From Phytohabitans flavus (lineage in GTDB: Bacteria; Actinomycetota; Actinomycetes; Mycobacteriales; Micromonosporaceae), in NCBI RefSeq assembly GCF_011764545.1, contig NZ_AP022870.1:4758001-4822000 (forward strand): a stretch of DNA of 64,000 nt, given 5' to 3'. Below, piece by piece: positions 1-8,762 of this stretch; positions within the stretch are counted from its first letter, which is position 1, and every line of letters begins with the position of its first letter. The notes beneath the pieces are model-generated. The model was not told the origin of the DNA, did not search any database, and worked only from the letters and a program-made list of their open reading frames with translations. The position numbers and the translations under genes are program-made.

Positions 1-204
1 CTCGGCGGCGAACTCGTCCACTTCGTCGACTGCCTGGACAGCGGCGCCAGCCCGCTCACCGACGGCCCGGGCAGCCTGCAAGGGCTCCGCGTGATCTGGC
101 GGCTCTACGAGGCCGAGCGGCGAGGCGTGGTCGCCGACCTGCGCGGCCTCGGGCTGAGCGCGGAATGGGACCGACCGGGTCTGGCCGGCCTCCCGCTGGC
201 GTAG
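1..204 (+). CDS. Gfo/Idh/MocA-family oxidoreductase, C-terminal fragment (starts outside the window)
   Basis: Frame 1 is open from the window edge to a TAG at 202-204 and encodes 67 residues. They include LVHFVDCLDSGASPLTDG and VIWRLYEAERRGVVADL, the usual C-terminal end of Gfo/Idh/MocA dehydrogenases, where the last helix holds a residue pattern like 'iiealyrSaetGr'. These enzymes oxidise or reduce sugars and inositols with NAD(P). The stop lies two bases from the stop of the convergent NACHT gene. A second, complete member of the family lies at 6739-7872. The family call rests on a short C-terminal stretch only; the substrate cannot be named. Confidence 0.6.
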   Translation, partial: LGGELVHFVDCLDSGASPLTDGPGSLQGLRVIWRLYEAERRGVVADLRGLGLSAEWDRPGLAGLPLA

Positions 205-205
205 C

Positions 206-3200
206 TCAGCCGGCGCAGATCCGGTGGTAGTCCAGATCCGGCATGGTCGACCACCACTCTCGCTCACTCATCGGGCCCACCTGCGCGCACGCGGCCCGCA
301 CCGGATCGGCGGGCGCCGGGATCGGCGGCCCGCCCAGCGACCACACCGAGACAAGGTAGCCGTCGAGGTAGCCCTCGTCCGTGCGCTCGTGCTCGAAGAC
401 CGCCCACGTGCCGTCGTCGGCGACGAGGGCGCCGGTCGCGTAGGGTCCGAGCGGCAGCCGTGCGGCCGAGCCGTCCGCGTTCAGACGCCACGCGGTCGAC
501 TCGCCGTCCGGGTCTACCAGCTCCGCCCACACCCGACCGACGTCGACGTCGCACCCCGAGCAGTAGGTGCCGAGCCGAATCAGCCGTGGCGGGACGATGT
601 CGAGGTTCCACAGCATCGCGGTCCTGTCCGGCAGCACGCCCACTGCCCACGGCGGGCTGGCCAGAAACTCGTAGATCTTGAGCGCCTGCGGGACGCTCGC
701 CAACCGCACCGGCGCCGGGTCCAGGCGCCACAGCGCGGTCGTCCCGTCGGTGTGGCCGATCTGGGCGTAGCCGTCCTGAGCGAAGACGCGCTCCGGGTCG
801 ACCTGCGTACCGGCCGGCACAGGCGGGGCCGAGGGGTTGGCGAGGTCGCGAAACTCAGCGGTGCCGTCATCGCGGACCAGCACGATGCGCTGCGTGACGT
901 CATCGATCTGCTCGGTTTCGATGTGTTCGCCGAGCACCTGTGGCGTCGTGTCCGGCAGGTCCCAGAGCTGGACGGCGCCGTCGTCGTGCGTCGTGACAAG
1001 CAGCTCCCGGCCGTCCGCCAGGGTTTCGAACGAGCCGTAGCTGACGTCCGGGCCGAGCCCGACCGGCTCCTTGGCGCCGGCGCCGAGGCGCCACAATAGA
1101 TCTGGGCCCTCCTCGTCCACCGTGTACGCCCATTCGCCATCCGCCGACAGGTAGAGGCGATCGGCCAGTCGCCCGCCCAGCGCCTCACGGGGTGGGTCGG
1201 CGCTGAGGTCCCACAGCCGGTACTCGCGGCCGAGTCCGATCCCGTAGTGGAGGGTGTTGCCGGCGATGTCGAGGCCAAGGGCGTCCTCGGCGCCATCGGA
1301 CAGCTCGACAGCTCGCCCACCTGGCGCGAGCGGTACGGCCCGCACCGACCCATCCAGCGTTTCGACGGCGGCCCACCGACCGTCTCCGTCGCCGAACCAG
1401 ACGTACTCCACGCCTGGTCCGAGGTCCAGCAGCGGCTTGTCTGGCGCGTCGAGGTCATGGATCGTCGCGGTGTCGTCGTCGTACCTGATGACGGCGATCA
1501 GGCCGCCAGCGACGCCCGACGTGTCCCTGATGTCGCCGAACGGCAGCGGGATCTGCCGCGGCGGGGACTGGGCGAAATCCCACAGCACGTCGTTGCGGTC
1601 GTTGTACTGGATTCGCATCATGTCGTCTTCGATGCGGGTCAGGATCGACACGCCCGTGTCCAGCCGCTCCGGCTCGGGGCCCGCCGCGCGGGACCACCAG
1701 CCCAGCAGGTTGCCGCCCATGTCCACCCCGAGGAACCAGTCGCCGGCCTGCGCGGTCCAGTTCAGCCGGTAGGCCTGCCCACGGCCGCCGGACGCCTGGA
1801 TCCGCAGCGTCTCGCCGAGCTCCCGGCGCGAGCTGGCGTCGGAGTCGGTCTCGGCGGCGGCGATCCGGAGCTGGAGAGCGGCCTGTGGGGACCGGGCGGC
1901 CAGTTCGTCGGCGCGCCGTACCAGGGCGCCAGCTTCCGCGTTGCGCTTGTCGGCGACGTAGTCGTCGACCTGCCTGCGTACGGCCGGCAAAATCGCCAGC
2001 ACGATGATCAGCGGCAACGCCACCGCCGAGGCCGCGGTGGCGAGGCGGGTAATCGACTGGGCCCGCCGTTCGAGCACCTCGGGCGGCACGGTGGAGGGCT
2101 CCTGGTCCGGCGCGAGGTACTGCTCGACCTTGTCGTGACGGAACTGGTAGAACATGCCGACCTGGCGCAGCAGCCCGCGGCCATGCGCGTCTTCCAGGAA
2201 GGCGATCGTGTGCCGGGGCAGGCGCCGCGCCGCACCGAGCCAAAGCTGCGCCGTCGCGTACGAGACCCAGGCCGAGCCCGACCCGAGCAGCACCACGGCG
2301 CAGACCGCCAGCCCGCCGTAGAAGCCAGCCTCGACCGGCCCGAACGGCACGATGGCGTCGCGTTCCAGCCAGCCGGCACGGGCGCTGGCCACGACGAACG
2401 CCGCGATCCCGGCGGCCGTGGCGAGTCCGGCGGTGACCGCGATCGCGAGCGACGTCGTCCAGTCAGAGCGGAGCGCCGACCGAGGCGAGACAAGCGCGCC
2501 GTCGTCGAGCGGCGTCGCCAGCCAGCGCCCGACGCCGAGTGGCAGCCCGATCGCGCCGGCCAGCAGTACGGCGGTCCAGATCGCCGGTGACCGTCCGGCG
2601 GTCAGCACGGTGTCCAAGGTGTCGGGATGGTGGTCGAAGAGCGAGGTGTCGCTCAGCCGCTCGATGCCGACGAGGAGGCCGACGACGAGGCCAGCGGGCA
2701 CGCTGAACAGCAGCCCGGTGCCGAGGCCGGACACGAGCCGCGGCACGAGGCTACGCAGCCGCCACGACGGGCGGGCCGGGGCGGCGCCACGCCACGCGCC
2801 GATACCGGCGTTGACGACGCTGAGCAGCCCGGCGACCGCGGCGATCGTGGCCGCCGCGGGCAGCTGGTCGAGGCTCCCACCCTGGCCGAGTAAGCCGGCG
2901 AAGCCGAGGCAAATCGTGAGCCCTGCCGCGACCGCTGCGTCCCGTAGCGAAGCCGCCCCGAGCACCCGCCCACGACCGCGCGCGGCGGCCGGATCGGCCG
3001 CGGCGGCGCGCTCCGCACCGCGGCCGGCGACGACGCCGAGCACGACGCCGACGAGGGCGCCGGTGCTGACGTTGCCGAGGCGGCCGGGGCCGAACGGCGT
3101 ACCGATGCCGCAGGCGGCCGCGCCCAGCAGGCCGAGCAGCACGGCGCCCGTGAGCCGGTAGGCATCTGGCGGCACCCCCGCGCCAAGCTGCCACCAGGCG

Positions 3201-4483
3201 AGGTCCGGCCGGAGCAGGCGGCGCCGGACGAGCCGGGCCAGCGTGGCGAGATAACGCTCGGCCGCCGCCGGATCACGGTGGTCGCGGTAGACGGCCGGGA
3301 CAAGCTGGGCGAGCAGGTGCGCCTCGACGGCTTCGGCGCTGTCGAAGTCGCTGACCAGCTCCGCCGGGTCGCGGTCGGCCGGGCGGTAGACGGTGCGAGC
3401 GAGCGAGATCATCAGCGGAGTGGACAGTGCCTCGGCGAGGTGGCCGTCCGGCTCGGCCCGCATCGCGGCGACCACCACGTCCCAGCGGGTACTGCCGGGC
3501 GGCTCGCCACCGGTGAGGAACTCCACGGCGTCCTCGACACCGATCGGGCTGATGGTGATCTCGGCGGCGAGCGGCAGCCGACCCTCCACCGCGACGATCG
3601 CGTCGTACTCGTCCTGGCGGCACGTGATGATCATGTTCAGCCCGCCGGCCGAGGCCGCGTCGCCGAGACGCCGGGCCGCTTCCCGCCGCATCGGCACCGG
3701 CAGCTCGTCGAGGCCGTCGAGCACGAGCAGCACCCTGTCGTGCTCCACGAGCTCACGCGCGGCGGCGGGACCGAAGCGCCGGGCGTCGGCCAGCTCCGGA
3801 TAGTTTTCCGCGATCCACCGCGCGGCCCACGCCCGCAGCTCCTCCTCGGCCGGCTGCCACGCACTCAACGGGAGCAGCACCGGGACGGGCTCGGGCGCCG
3901 CGTCCGTCGCCCCGTCAGCACGGGAAACCCGGGGCGGCTCCAGCGCGGCGACGGTACACAGCACGGCGAGCGTGCTCTTGCCGGAGCCCGCCGCGCCCCG
4001 GATCACGAGCTGCCGGGTACGCAGCCGGCGGAACGCCGCGATAAGCCCGGCCGCCGGCTGCCGCGAACCTCCTACGAGCGCACCGTCGCGCAGCCCGGCG
4101 GCCCGACTCCCGGCCGGCAGCCCCGTCTTCGCCCAGCGCAGGCGCAGCGGCTGCGGGTGCTGGAGCCGGCGGGTCTCGATCTCCTCCCGCCACTGCCGGC
4201 CGACCCGGTGCGCCAGCCAGGCGGCGGCCGCGGCGAGCTGTTCGTCGCCGGCCGACTGGTCGTGCGAACGGCGAAGCTCGGCGCGGATCGCGACAAGCGC
4301 GACGGCCAGCGACGCGGCACTGACCACCGCGGACGCGACGCTCGCGAGCGAGTCGGCCGTCGACAGCCCGTTTTCCGGCCCACGGGCCAGCACGGCGAGC
4401 AGCGTGGCGAGCCCGCCCACGAAAGCAACCGCCGCCACGGCGAGCAGCCACCGGGTAGCGGCGGGCCGGCGGGCTCGGGGCAC
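206..4483 (-). CDS. Membrane NACHT NTPase with C-terminal beta-propeller (NLR-like STAND protein)
   Basis: A 1425-residue protein read from a GTG. Two hydrophobic helices (about 12-33 and 45-67) are followed by a NACHT NTPase domain with a P-loop GAAGSGKST (163-171), a Walker B VLLVLDGLDE (251-260) and a sensor-like ITCRQDEYD. A central block (about 435-740) is rich in hydrophobic helices, another helix lies near 810, and the last 500 residues carry repeated WD-like blades (for example ALWRLDP, QLWDLPD). STAND NTPases use such propellers as ligand sensors and the NTPase as a switch. Bacterial NACHT proteins include antiphage proteins, but many actinobacterial ones have no known role. There is no effector enzyme and no defence gene beside it. 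The gene ends tail to tail with the oxidoreductase at 1-204. Confidence 0.8.
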   Translation of the reverse strand: MPRARRPAATRWLLAVAAVAFVGGLATLLAVLARGPENGLSTADSLASVASAVVSAASLAVALVAIRAELRRSHDQSAGDEQLAAAAAWLAHRVGRQWREEIETRRLQHPQPLRLRWAKTGLPAGSRAAGLRDGALVGGSRQPAAGLIAAFRRLRTRQLVIRGAAGSGKSTLAVLCTVAALEPPRVSRADGATDAAPEPVPVLLPLSAWQPAEEELRAWAARWIAENYPELADARRFGPAAARELVEHDRVLLVLDGLDELPVPMRREAARRLGDAASAGGLNMIITCRQDEYDAIVAVEGRLPLAAEITISPIGVEDAVEFLTGGEPPGSTRWDVVVAAMRAEPDGHLAEALSTPLMISLARTVYRPADRDPAELVSDFDSAEAVEAHLLAQLVPAVYRDHRDPAAAERYLATLARLVRRRLLRPDLAWWQLGAGVPPDAYRLTGAVLLGLLGAAACGIGTPFGPGRLGNVSTGALVGVVLGVVAGRGAERAAAADPAAARGRGRVLGAASLRDAAVAAGLTICLGFAGLLGQGGSLDQLPAAATIAAVAGLLSVVNAGIGAWRGAAPARPSWRLRSLVPRLVSGLGTGLLFSVPAGLVVGLLVGIERLSDTSLFDHHPDTLDTVLTAGRSPAIWTAVLLAGAIGLPLGVGRWLATPLDDGALVSPRSALRSDWTTSLAIAVTAGLATAAGIAAFVVASARAGWLERDAIVPFGPVEAGFYGGLAVCAVVLLGSGSAWVSYATAQLWLGAARRLPRHTIAFLEDAHGRGLLRQVGMFYQFRHDKVEQYLAPDQEPSTVPPEVLERRAQSITRLATAASAVALPLIIVLAILPAVRRQVDDYVADKRNAEAGALVRRADELAARSPQAALQLRIAAAETDSDASSRRELGETLRIQASGGRGQAYRLNWTAQAGDWFLGVDMGGNLLGWWSRAAGPEPERLDTGVSILTRIEDDMMRIQYNDRNDVLWDFAQSPPRQIPLPFGDIRDTSGVAGGLIAVIRYDDDTATIHDLDAPDKPLLDLGPGVEYVWFGDGDGRWAAVETLDGSVRAVPLAPGGRAVELSDGAEDALGLDIAGNTLHYGIGLGREYRLWDLSADPPREALGGRLADRLYLSADGEWAYTVDEEGPDLLWRLGAGAKEPVGLGPDVSYGSFETLADGRELLVTTHDDGAVQLWDLPDTTPQVLGEHIETEQIDDVTQRIVLVRDDGTAEFRDLANPSAPPVPAGTQVDPERVFAQDGYAQIGHTDGTTALWRLDPAPVRLASVPQALKIYEFLASPPWAVGVLPDRTAMLWNLDIVPPRLIRLGTYCSGCDVDVGRVWAELVDPDGESTAWRLNADGSAARLPLGPYATGALVADDGTWAVFEHERTDEGYLDGYLVSVWSLGGPPIPAPADPVRAACAQVGPMSEREWWSTMPDLDYHRICAG

Positions 4484-4635
4484 GCGTCAATGGTGACTGA
4501 ACCGATCCATCCACCGCACCCCCGCCCCCAAGTCTCAACCGGACGGCCATGCACAGAATGGACGGACCGCATTGACCAGAACGACAGCCGTCCATTACTT
4601 GATCCTTGACGACGGTTCGGACGTAGTTTGAGAAC

Positions 4636-5028
4636 GTGGGTGAGCGGGTCGTGGCGCTGGTCGCGCGGCTGATCATGCTTGGTGCGGTGGTCGGCGTAGT
4701 CGCGATGCACCAGCTGGCCGGCGTCCCTACCGGCCACTCCCACAAACATGGCGCAGCCCCGTCGGCACTCGCTGTGGTGGCGGCAGCCGATCACTGTCCG
4801 CACCCGCCCGGAGCTGACTGCCCGGACCGCTGGCATGGTCACCCCGGCCAGGTATGCCAGCCCCACCAGGGCGGAAATGGTCCCGACGGGGTCCCCGCCC
4901 TTTCGCCGCTGCCGACCACGCCCACCGAGCCACCACTGCTAACGGCGCACACGGCCGCGCGCGAGGCGGGCAACGGCACCGGCTGCGGTCCACCCGGGCT
5001 GGCTGAACTCTCGCTGCGACGCATATAG
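4636..5028 (+). CDS. Small His/Cys-rich secreted protein, DUF6153-like
   Basis: A 130-residue protein from a GTG. It begins with one hydrophobic helix (residues about 5-25) and continues as a His-, Pro- and Cys-rich tail with GHSHKHG and HCPHPPGADC. Small proteins of this kind (DUF6153) often lie directly upstream of DUF305 lipoproteins in actinomycetes, as here (next gene at 5131). The His/Cys content suggests binding of a soft metal such as copper outside the cell; that is inference. Upstream 4484-4635 is the divergent spacer shared with the NACHT gene, and I see no clear promoter there. Confidence 0.6.
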   Translation: MGERVVALVARLIMLGAVVGVVAMHQLAGVPTGHSHKHGAAPSALAVVAAADHCPHPPGADCPDRWHGHPGQVCQPHQGGNGPDGVPALSPLPTTPTEPPLLTAHTAAREAGNGTGCGPPGLAELSLRRI

Positions 5029-5130
5029 GCCGACTCCCGGCCGACCGCCGGCACCCGTTCACCAGGTGTACGGCCGTCGGCCGCTGGCCAACCTCGTTTC
5101 CAGCGACGAATCCAAGGAGTCGACCAAGAT

Positions 5131-5760
5131 ATGCGTAGCAGTTCAGTCATGCGCCGCGCCGGCGGCGTCATCGCGGTGGCCGCCGCCCTCGCCTTCGTCG
5201 GTGCCTGCGGCGGAGAGGGCCACGACGGCGGCGGCCACGGCGGCGAGCAGCAGCCCGCCGCGTCCGCCGGTGCCGGCACGCCGGCGGATGCCGCCGGGCA
5301 CAACGACGCGGACGTCGAGTTCGCCCAGGGAATGATCCCGCACCACCAGCAGGCGGTGGAGATGGCCGAGCTCGCCGCCACCCGCGCGGCGAACCCGAAG
5401 GTCAAGGAGCTGGCCAGCAAAATCGCGGCGGCTCAGGGGCCAGAGATCGGGCAGATGAACGGGTGGCTGACCGCGTGGGGCGCCCCGCCACCGGCCACCA
5501 GCGGCGGCCACGACACGCACGGAAGCATGCCCGGCATGATGAGCGACGCCGACATGGCGGCGCTGGAGAAGGCCACCGGGCGGGACTTCGACAAGAGGTT
5601 CCTGGAGATGATGATCGAGCACCACGAGGGCGCGCTGCGGATGGCCACCAGCGAGCAGCAGCAAGGCCAGCACCCTGGGGCGAAGGCCCTGGCTCAAAAG
5701 ATCGAGGCGGATCAGACGGCCGAGATCGAACAGATGCGAACCATGCTCCAGTCCGCCTGA
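5131..5760 (+). CDS. DUF305 lipoprotein (CopM-like)
   Basis: A 209-residue protein. The signal peptide ends in a lipobox (FVGAC), so it is probably a lipoprotein on the outer face of the membrane. Two ferritin-like DUF305 halves follow, each with a paired-His helix: MIPHHQQAVEMA and MIEHHEGALRMA, with a Met/His-rich linker (GSMPGMM). DUF305 proteins include cyanobacterial CopM, which binds copper, so periplasmic or surface copper binding is a fair guess. It lies 102 bp after the His-rich small protein, in the same direction, and is followed by a strong hairpin at 5771-5804, then cutC. Confidence 0.85.
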   Translation: MRSSSVMRRAGGVIAVAAALAFVGACGGEGHDGGGHGGEQQPAASAGAGTPADAAGHNDADVEFAQGMIPHHQQAVEMAELAATRAANPKVKELASKIAAAQGPEIGQMNGWLTAWGAPPPATSGGHDTHGSMPGMMSDADMAALEKATGRDFDKRFLEMMIEHHEGALRMATSEQQQGQHPGAKALAQKIEADQTAEIEQMRTMLQSA

Positions 5761-5770
5761 CCTCGTACAC

Positions 5771-5804
5771 GGTGGTCCCGGCCCTCCCAGGGACCGGGAC
5801 CACT
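5771..5804 (+). terminator. Strong hairpin after the DUF305 gene
   Basis: A perfect 10-bp stem, GTGGTCCCGG (5772-5781) with CCGGGACCAC (5794-5803), around a 12-nt loop that itself can pair CCCT with AGGG. It starts 11 bases after the DUF305 stop. There is no T run, which is usual for actinomycete terminators. Confidence 0.7.
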
Positions 5805-5904
5805 CGGACCATCCCCCGCGTGCCGCCTCGCTGGGGGCCGCGCCGCTCAGGAGCGGCAGGTTTACAACGTCAACCCGAGTGGGTCAGGTGAGATCACATA
5901 GCAT

Positions 5905-6651
5905 GTGCGCGTGCGTTTCGAGGTCTGCGTGGACGATGTCGAGGGTGTACTCGCCGCGCAGGCGGCGGGCGCCGACCGGGTGGAGCTGTGCGCCGCCCTC
6001 TCCGAGGGTGGGCTGACGCCCAGCGCCGGCGCGATCGCCGAGGCGCTCGACAGCACCACCATCGCCGTCAACGTGCTCATCCGCCCGCGCGGCGGCGACT
6101 TCATCTACGACCGGCACGAGATCCGGGCGATGCGGCGCGACATCGAGGCCGTCGCGGCGGCGGGTGCGCACGGGGTCGTCATCGGCGCGCTCACCGCGGA
6201 CGGCGATGTGGACACCGCCGTATGCCGGCAGCTCATCGCGGACGCGGGCGGCCTGTCGGTGACGTTCCACCGCGCGTTCGACATGGCGCGGCTTCCCCGC
6301 GAAGCGCTCGCCGCGATCGCCGACCTCGGCATCGACCGGCTGCTGACCTCCGGCCAGGAAGCGACCGCGCTGGACGGCGCCCCGCTGATCGCCGACCTCG
6401 TCGCAGCCGCCGGGGATCGCCTCGCCGTGATGCCGGGCGGCGGCGTGACGGCGAGCAACGTACGGCGCCTGCGCGACCTGACCGGCGCGGGTGAGGTGCA
6501 CTTCACCGCCCGGACCACAGTGGACAGTCCGGCCCGGCACCGCAACCCGCGGGCCAGCATGGGCGCGGCCACGGCGACCGCGGAGTACACGCGCCGCCGC
6601 ACGAGCCAGGCGGCGATCGAGGAGCTGATCGCCGCCGCCGGCGCCCGGTAA
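5905..6651 (+). CDS. cutC: Copper homeostasis protein CutC
   Basis: A 248-residue TIM-barrel protein of the CutC family. It starts at a GTG and shows the family landmarks VELCAALSEGGLTPS, NVLIRPRGGDF, VVIGALTADGDVD, VTFHRAFDM and LLTSGQ, with a glycine-rich end MPGGGV. CutC is linked to copper tolerance in E. coli and binds Cu(I) in human cells, but its biochemical role is not settled. Length and motifs look complete. It lies on the same strand as the DUF6153/DUF305 pair, 144 bp downstream and beyond a hairpin, so it may have its own promoter. Confidence 0.9.
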   Translation: MRVRFEVCVDDVEGVLAAQAAGADRVELCAALSEGGLTPSAGAIAEALDSTTIAVNVLIRPRGGDFIYDRHEIRAMRRDIEAVAAAGAHGVVIGALTADGDVDTAVCRQLIADAGGLSVTFHRAFDMARLPREALAAIADLGIDRLLTSGQEATALDGAPLIADLVAAAGDRLAVMPGGGVTASNVRRLRDLTGAGEVHFTARTTVDSPARHRNPRASMGAATATAEYTRRRTSQAAIEELIAAAGAR

Positions 6652-6738
6652 GAAATCTCAGGAGCGCGGCGAGATACTTCATGGTTCCGCCGGGACGGCC
6701 GTCCGTACGTTGGCCGTACCGCGGAAGGGGTGGTGCGC

Positions 6739-7872
6739 ATGGCACGGGAGGAAACACGCCAAGGGCTGCGGGTGGCCGTGGTGGGCCTGGAGTTCGGGCG
6801 CCAGTTCGTGCCGATCTACCGTGACCATCCCCTCGTCAGCACGGTCTTCGTCGCCGATCCGCGGGACGCGGTCCGGGACGCCGTCGCGGCCAGGTGTGCC
6901 GTGGCCGGTGCCTACCGCTCGCTGGACGAGGTGCTCGCCAACCCCGAGATCGACGCGGTCCACATCGTCACCGGGTTCGCCGACCGGACGGCACACACCG
7001 TCGCCGCCCTCGACGCGGGCAAACACGTCGCCTGCGCCGTACCGATGGCGCTGAGCTTCGAGGACATCGCCCGGATCGTCGCGGCACGGGCTCGCGCGGG
7101 CACGACCTACATGATGATGGAGACGGCCGTCTACACGCGGGAGTACCTCTTCGTCGAAGATCTTCTCCGGTCAGGCGCCCTCGGGACGATCAACTACGCC
7201 AAGGGCGCGCACCACCAGGACATGACCAACTGGCCGGCGTACTGGATGGGCCTGCCGCCGATGCACTACGCGACCCACGCGATCGCGCCGATCCTCCGGC
7301 TGCTGGACGCACCGGCGCAGCGGGTCGGCGCGGTCGGTGGCGGGGCGCTGGCGGCCGAGCACCGCGGTGCCGGCGGCAACCGGTTCGCCGTCGAGTCGGC
7401 CCTGGTCCAGGTGGCTGGCCGGGACGCCGTCGTCGAGCTTGTCCGGTCGCTGTTCCAGGTCGCCCACCCGGCCAGCGAGTCTTTCTCCGTCTTCGGCGAC
7501 CGGCAGGGCTTCGAGTGGCCCCAGCGCGATGGCCGCGAGCCGCTGCTGCACACGCTCGAGGCACCGACGGCCGCGCGGGGGCGCCGGGTGACCACGCGGT
7601 CGGTGCGCGCGCCGGACCGCGCCGACCTGCTGCCCGAGCCGATCCGGCGGTACACGCGACCGGACCCCGAGGCCGGTCCGGGCGCGCTGATCCGGCATGG
7701 CGGGCACGGCGGGTCGCATCCCCACCTGGTACACGAGTTCGTGACAAGCATCGTGGAGAAGCGGCCGCCGGCGGTCGACCACACCCGCGCCGCGAACTGG
7801 ACCGCTGTAGGCATCGCCGCGCATATGTCCGCGCTCGGCGGCGGTACTCCGGTCGGCGTCCCCGCGTTCTGA
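6739..7872 (+). CDS. Gfo/Idh/MocA-family oxidoreductase
   Basis: A 377-residue NAD(P)-dependent oxidoreductase. The N-terminal Rossmann half begins VAVVGLEFGRQFVP and leads to the family strand IDAVHIVTGFADRTAHTVAALDAGKHVACAVPMA; in many relatives the last part reads EKP, here AVP, so the usual catalytic Lys of the E-K-P motif is replaced. I place the start at the ATG 6739 because GGAAGGGG (6723-6730) sits eight bases before it, rather than at the GTG 6730. The gene ends tail to tail, 8 bases from the ribokinase stop. Its place next to a sugar importer suggests a role in the same sugar pathway. Confidence 0.8.
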   Translation: MAREETRQGLRVAVVGLEFGRQFVPIYRDHPLVSTVFVADPRDAVRDAVAARCAVAGAYRSLDEVLANPEIDAVHIVTGFADRTAHTVAALDAGKHVACAVPMALSFEDIARIVAARARAGTTYMMMETAVYTREYLFVEDLLRSGALGTINYAKGAHHQDMTNWPAYWMGLPPMHYATHAIAPILRLLDAPAQRVGAVGGGALAAEHRGAGGNRFAVESALVQVAGRDAVVELVRSLFQVAHPASESFSVFGDRQGFEWPQRDGREPLLHTLEAPTAARGRRVTTRSVRAPDRADLLPEPIRRYTRPDPEAGPGALIRHGGHGGSHPHLVHEFVTSIVEKRPPAVDHTRAANWTAVGIAAHMSALGGGTPVGVPAF

Positions 7873-7880
7873 GCGGCGAC

Positions 7881-8762
7881 TCAGCCCGAGGCCAGGCGGG
7901 CGGCCACCGCCGGTGGGGTGGGTAGCGAGCCCTGGGCGCCGAGGCCCTCGGTCGCGATCGCCCCGGCCGCCGCCGCCCAGCGGACCGCCGCTGCCAGCGG
8001 CTGGCCGTCGGCGAGCGCCACCGCCAGGCCCGCCGTGAACGCGTCACCGGCGCCGGTCGTGTCGACCACGTCGGCGGCGCACGGCGGTACGGGTACCGGG
8101 TCGGCACCCGCCACGTGCACGGTGCAGCCGGCCCCGCCGTGGGTGACCACCACGGCTTCCACCCCCGTGGCCAGCAGCGATTCGGTCCCGCCGAGCGTGG
8201 ATACCTCCGTCTGGTTGGGGGTGAGCACCGAGACGAGTCCCAGCAACGAGTCGGGTAGCGGCTGGGCCGGGGCGGGGTTGAGCACGAAGCGCCAGCCGCG
8301 CGTGCGGGCGGCCGTGGCCGCGGCGTGTACGGCGTCGAGCGGGATCTCCAGGCAGGCGACCACGACCGCGTCGCCGGTGACGTCCGCCAGCGCCGAGGTG
8401 ACCAGGTCCGGCGTGACCGCGGCGTTGGCGCCCGGGACGATCGCGATGGAGTTTTCCCCCGCGCCGTCGACCAGGATGATCGCGGTACCGGTCGGGCCGG
8501 CAACCGTGGTCAGCGCCTCGACGCGCACGCCGCGGTCCGCGAGCTGGCGGCGGGCGACTGTACCCCAGTGGTCGTCGCCGACGGCACCGACAAGGTGGGT
8601 CTTCGCGCCGAGGGCGACCGCCGCGGCGGCCTGGTTCGCGCCCTTGCCACCGTGCTCCTGCGTGAAGTGCGACATCGACACCGTCTCGCCGGGCAGCGGC
8701 ATGCGCTCGCCGACGGCGACGAGGTCCACGTTGACTGAGCCGACGACCACGACCGTGCTCAT
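7881..8762 (-). CDS. rbsK: Ribokinase-family carbohydrate kinase
   Basis: A 293-residue PfkB-family kinase. It has the two signatures of ribokinase: GGKGANQAAAAVALG near the N-terminus, and DTTGAGDAFTAGLAVA, which carries the anion hole and catalytic Asp. Length fits ribokinase (about 300). Ribokinase makes ribose-5-phosphate from ribose and ATP in the cytoplasm; PfkB enzymes for other sugars or nucleosides look similar, so ribose is likely but not proven. The start ATG overlaps the stop of the upstream permease by 4 bases, so it is the last gene of the importer operon. Confidence 0.85.
   Translation of the reverse strand: MSTVVVVGSVNVDLVAVGERMPLPGETVSMSHFTQEHGGKGANQAAAAVALGAKTHLVGAVGDDHWGTVARRQLADRGVRVEALTTVAGPTGTAIILVDGAGENSIAIVPGANAAVTPDLVTSALADVTGDAVVVACLEIPLDAVHAAATAARTRGWRFVLNPAPAQPLPDSLLGLVSVLTPNQTEVSTLGGTESLLATGVEAVVVTHGGAGCTVHVAGADPVPVPPCAADVVDTTGAGDAFTAGLAVALADGQPLAAAVRWAAAAGAIATEGLGAQGSLPTPPAVAARLASG

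Noticed and set aside
4606..4629. TTGACG...TAGTTT as a promoter for the DUF6153-like gene
   Set aside because: The spacing is 12 bp, too short for a housekeeping promoter.
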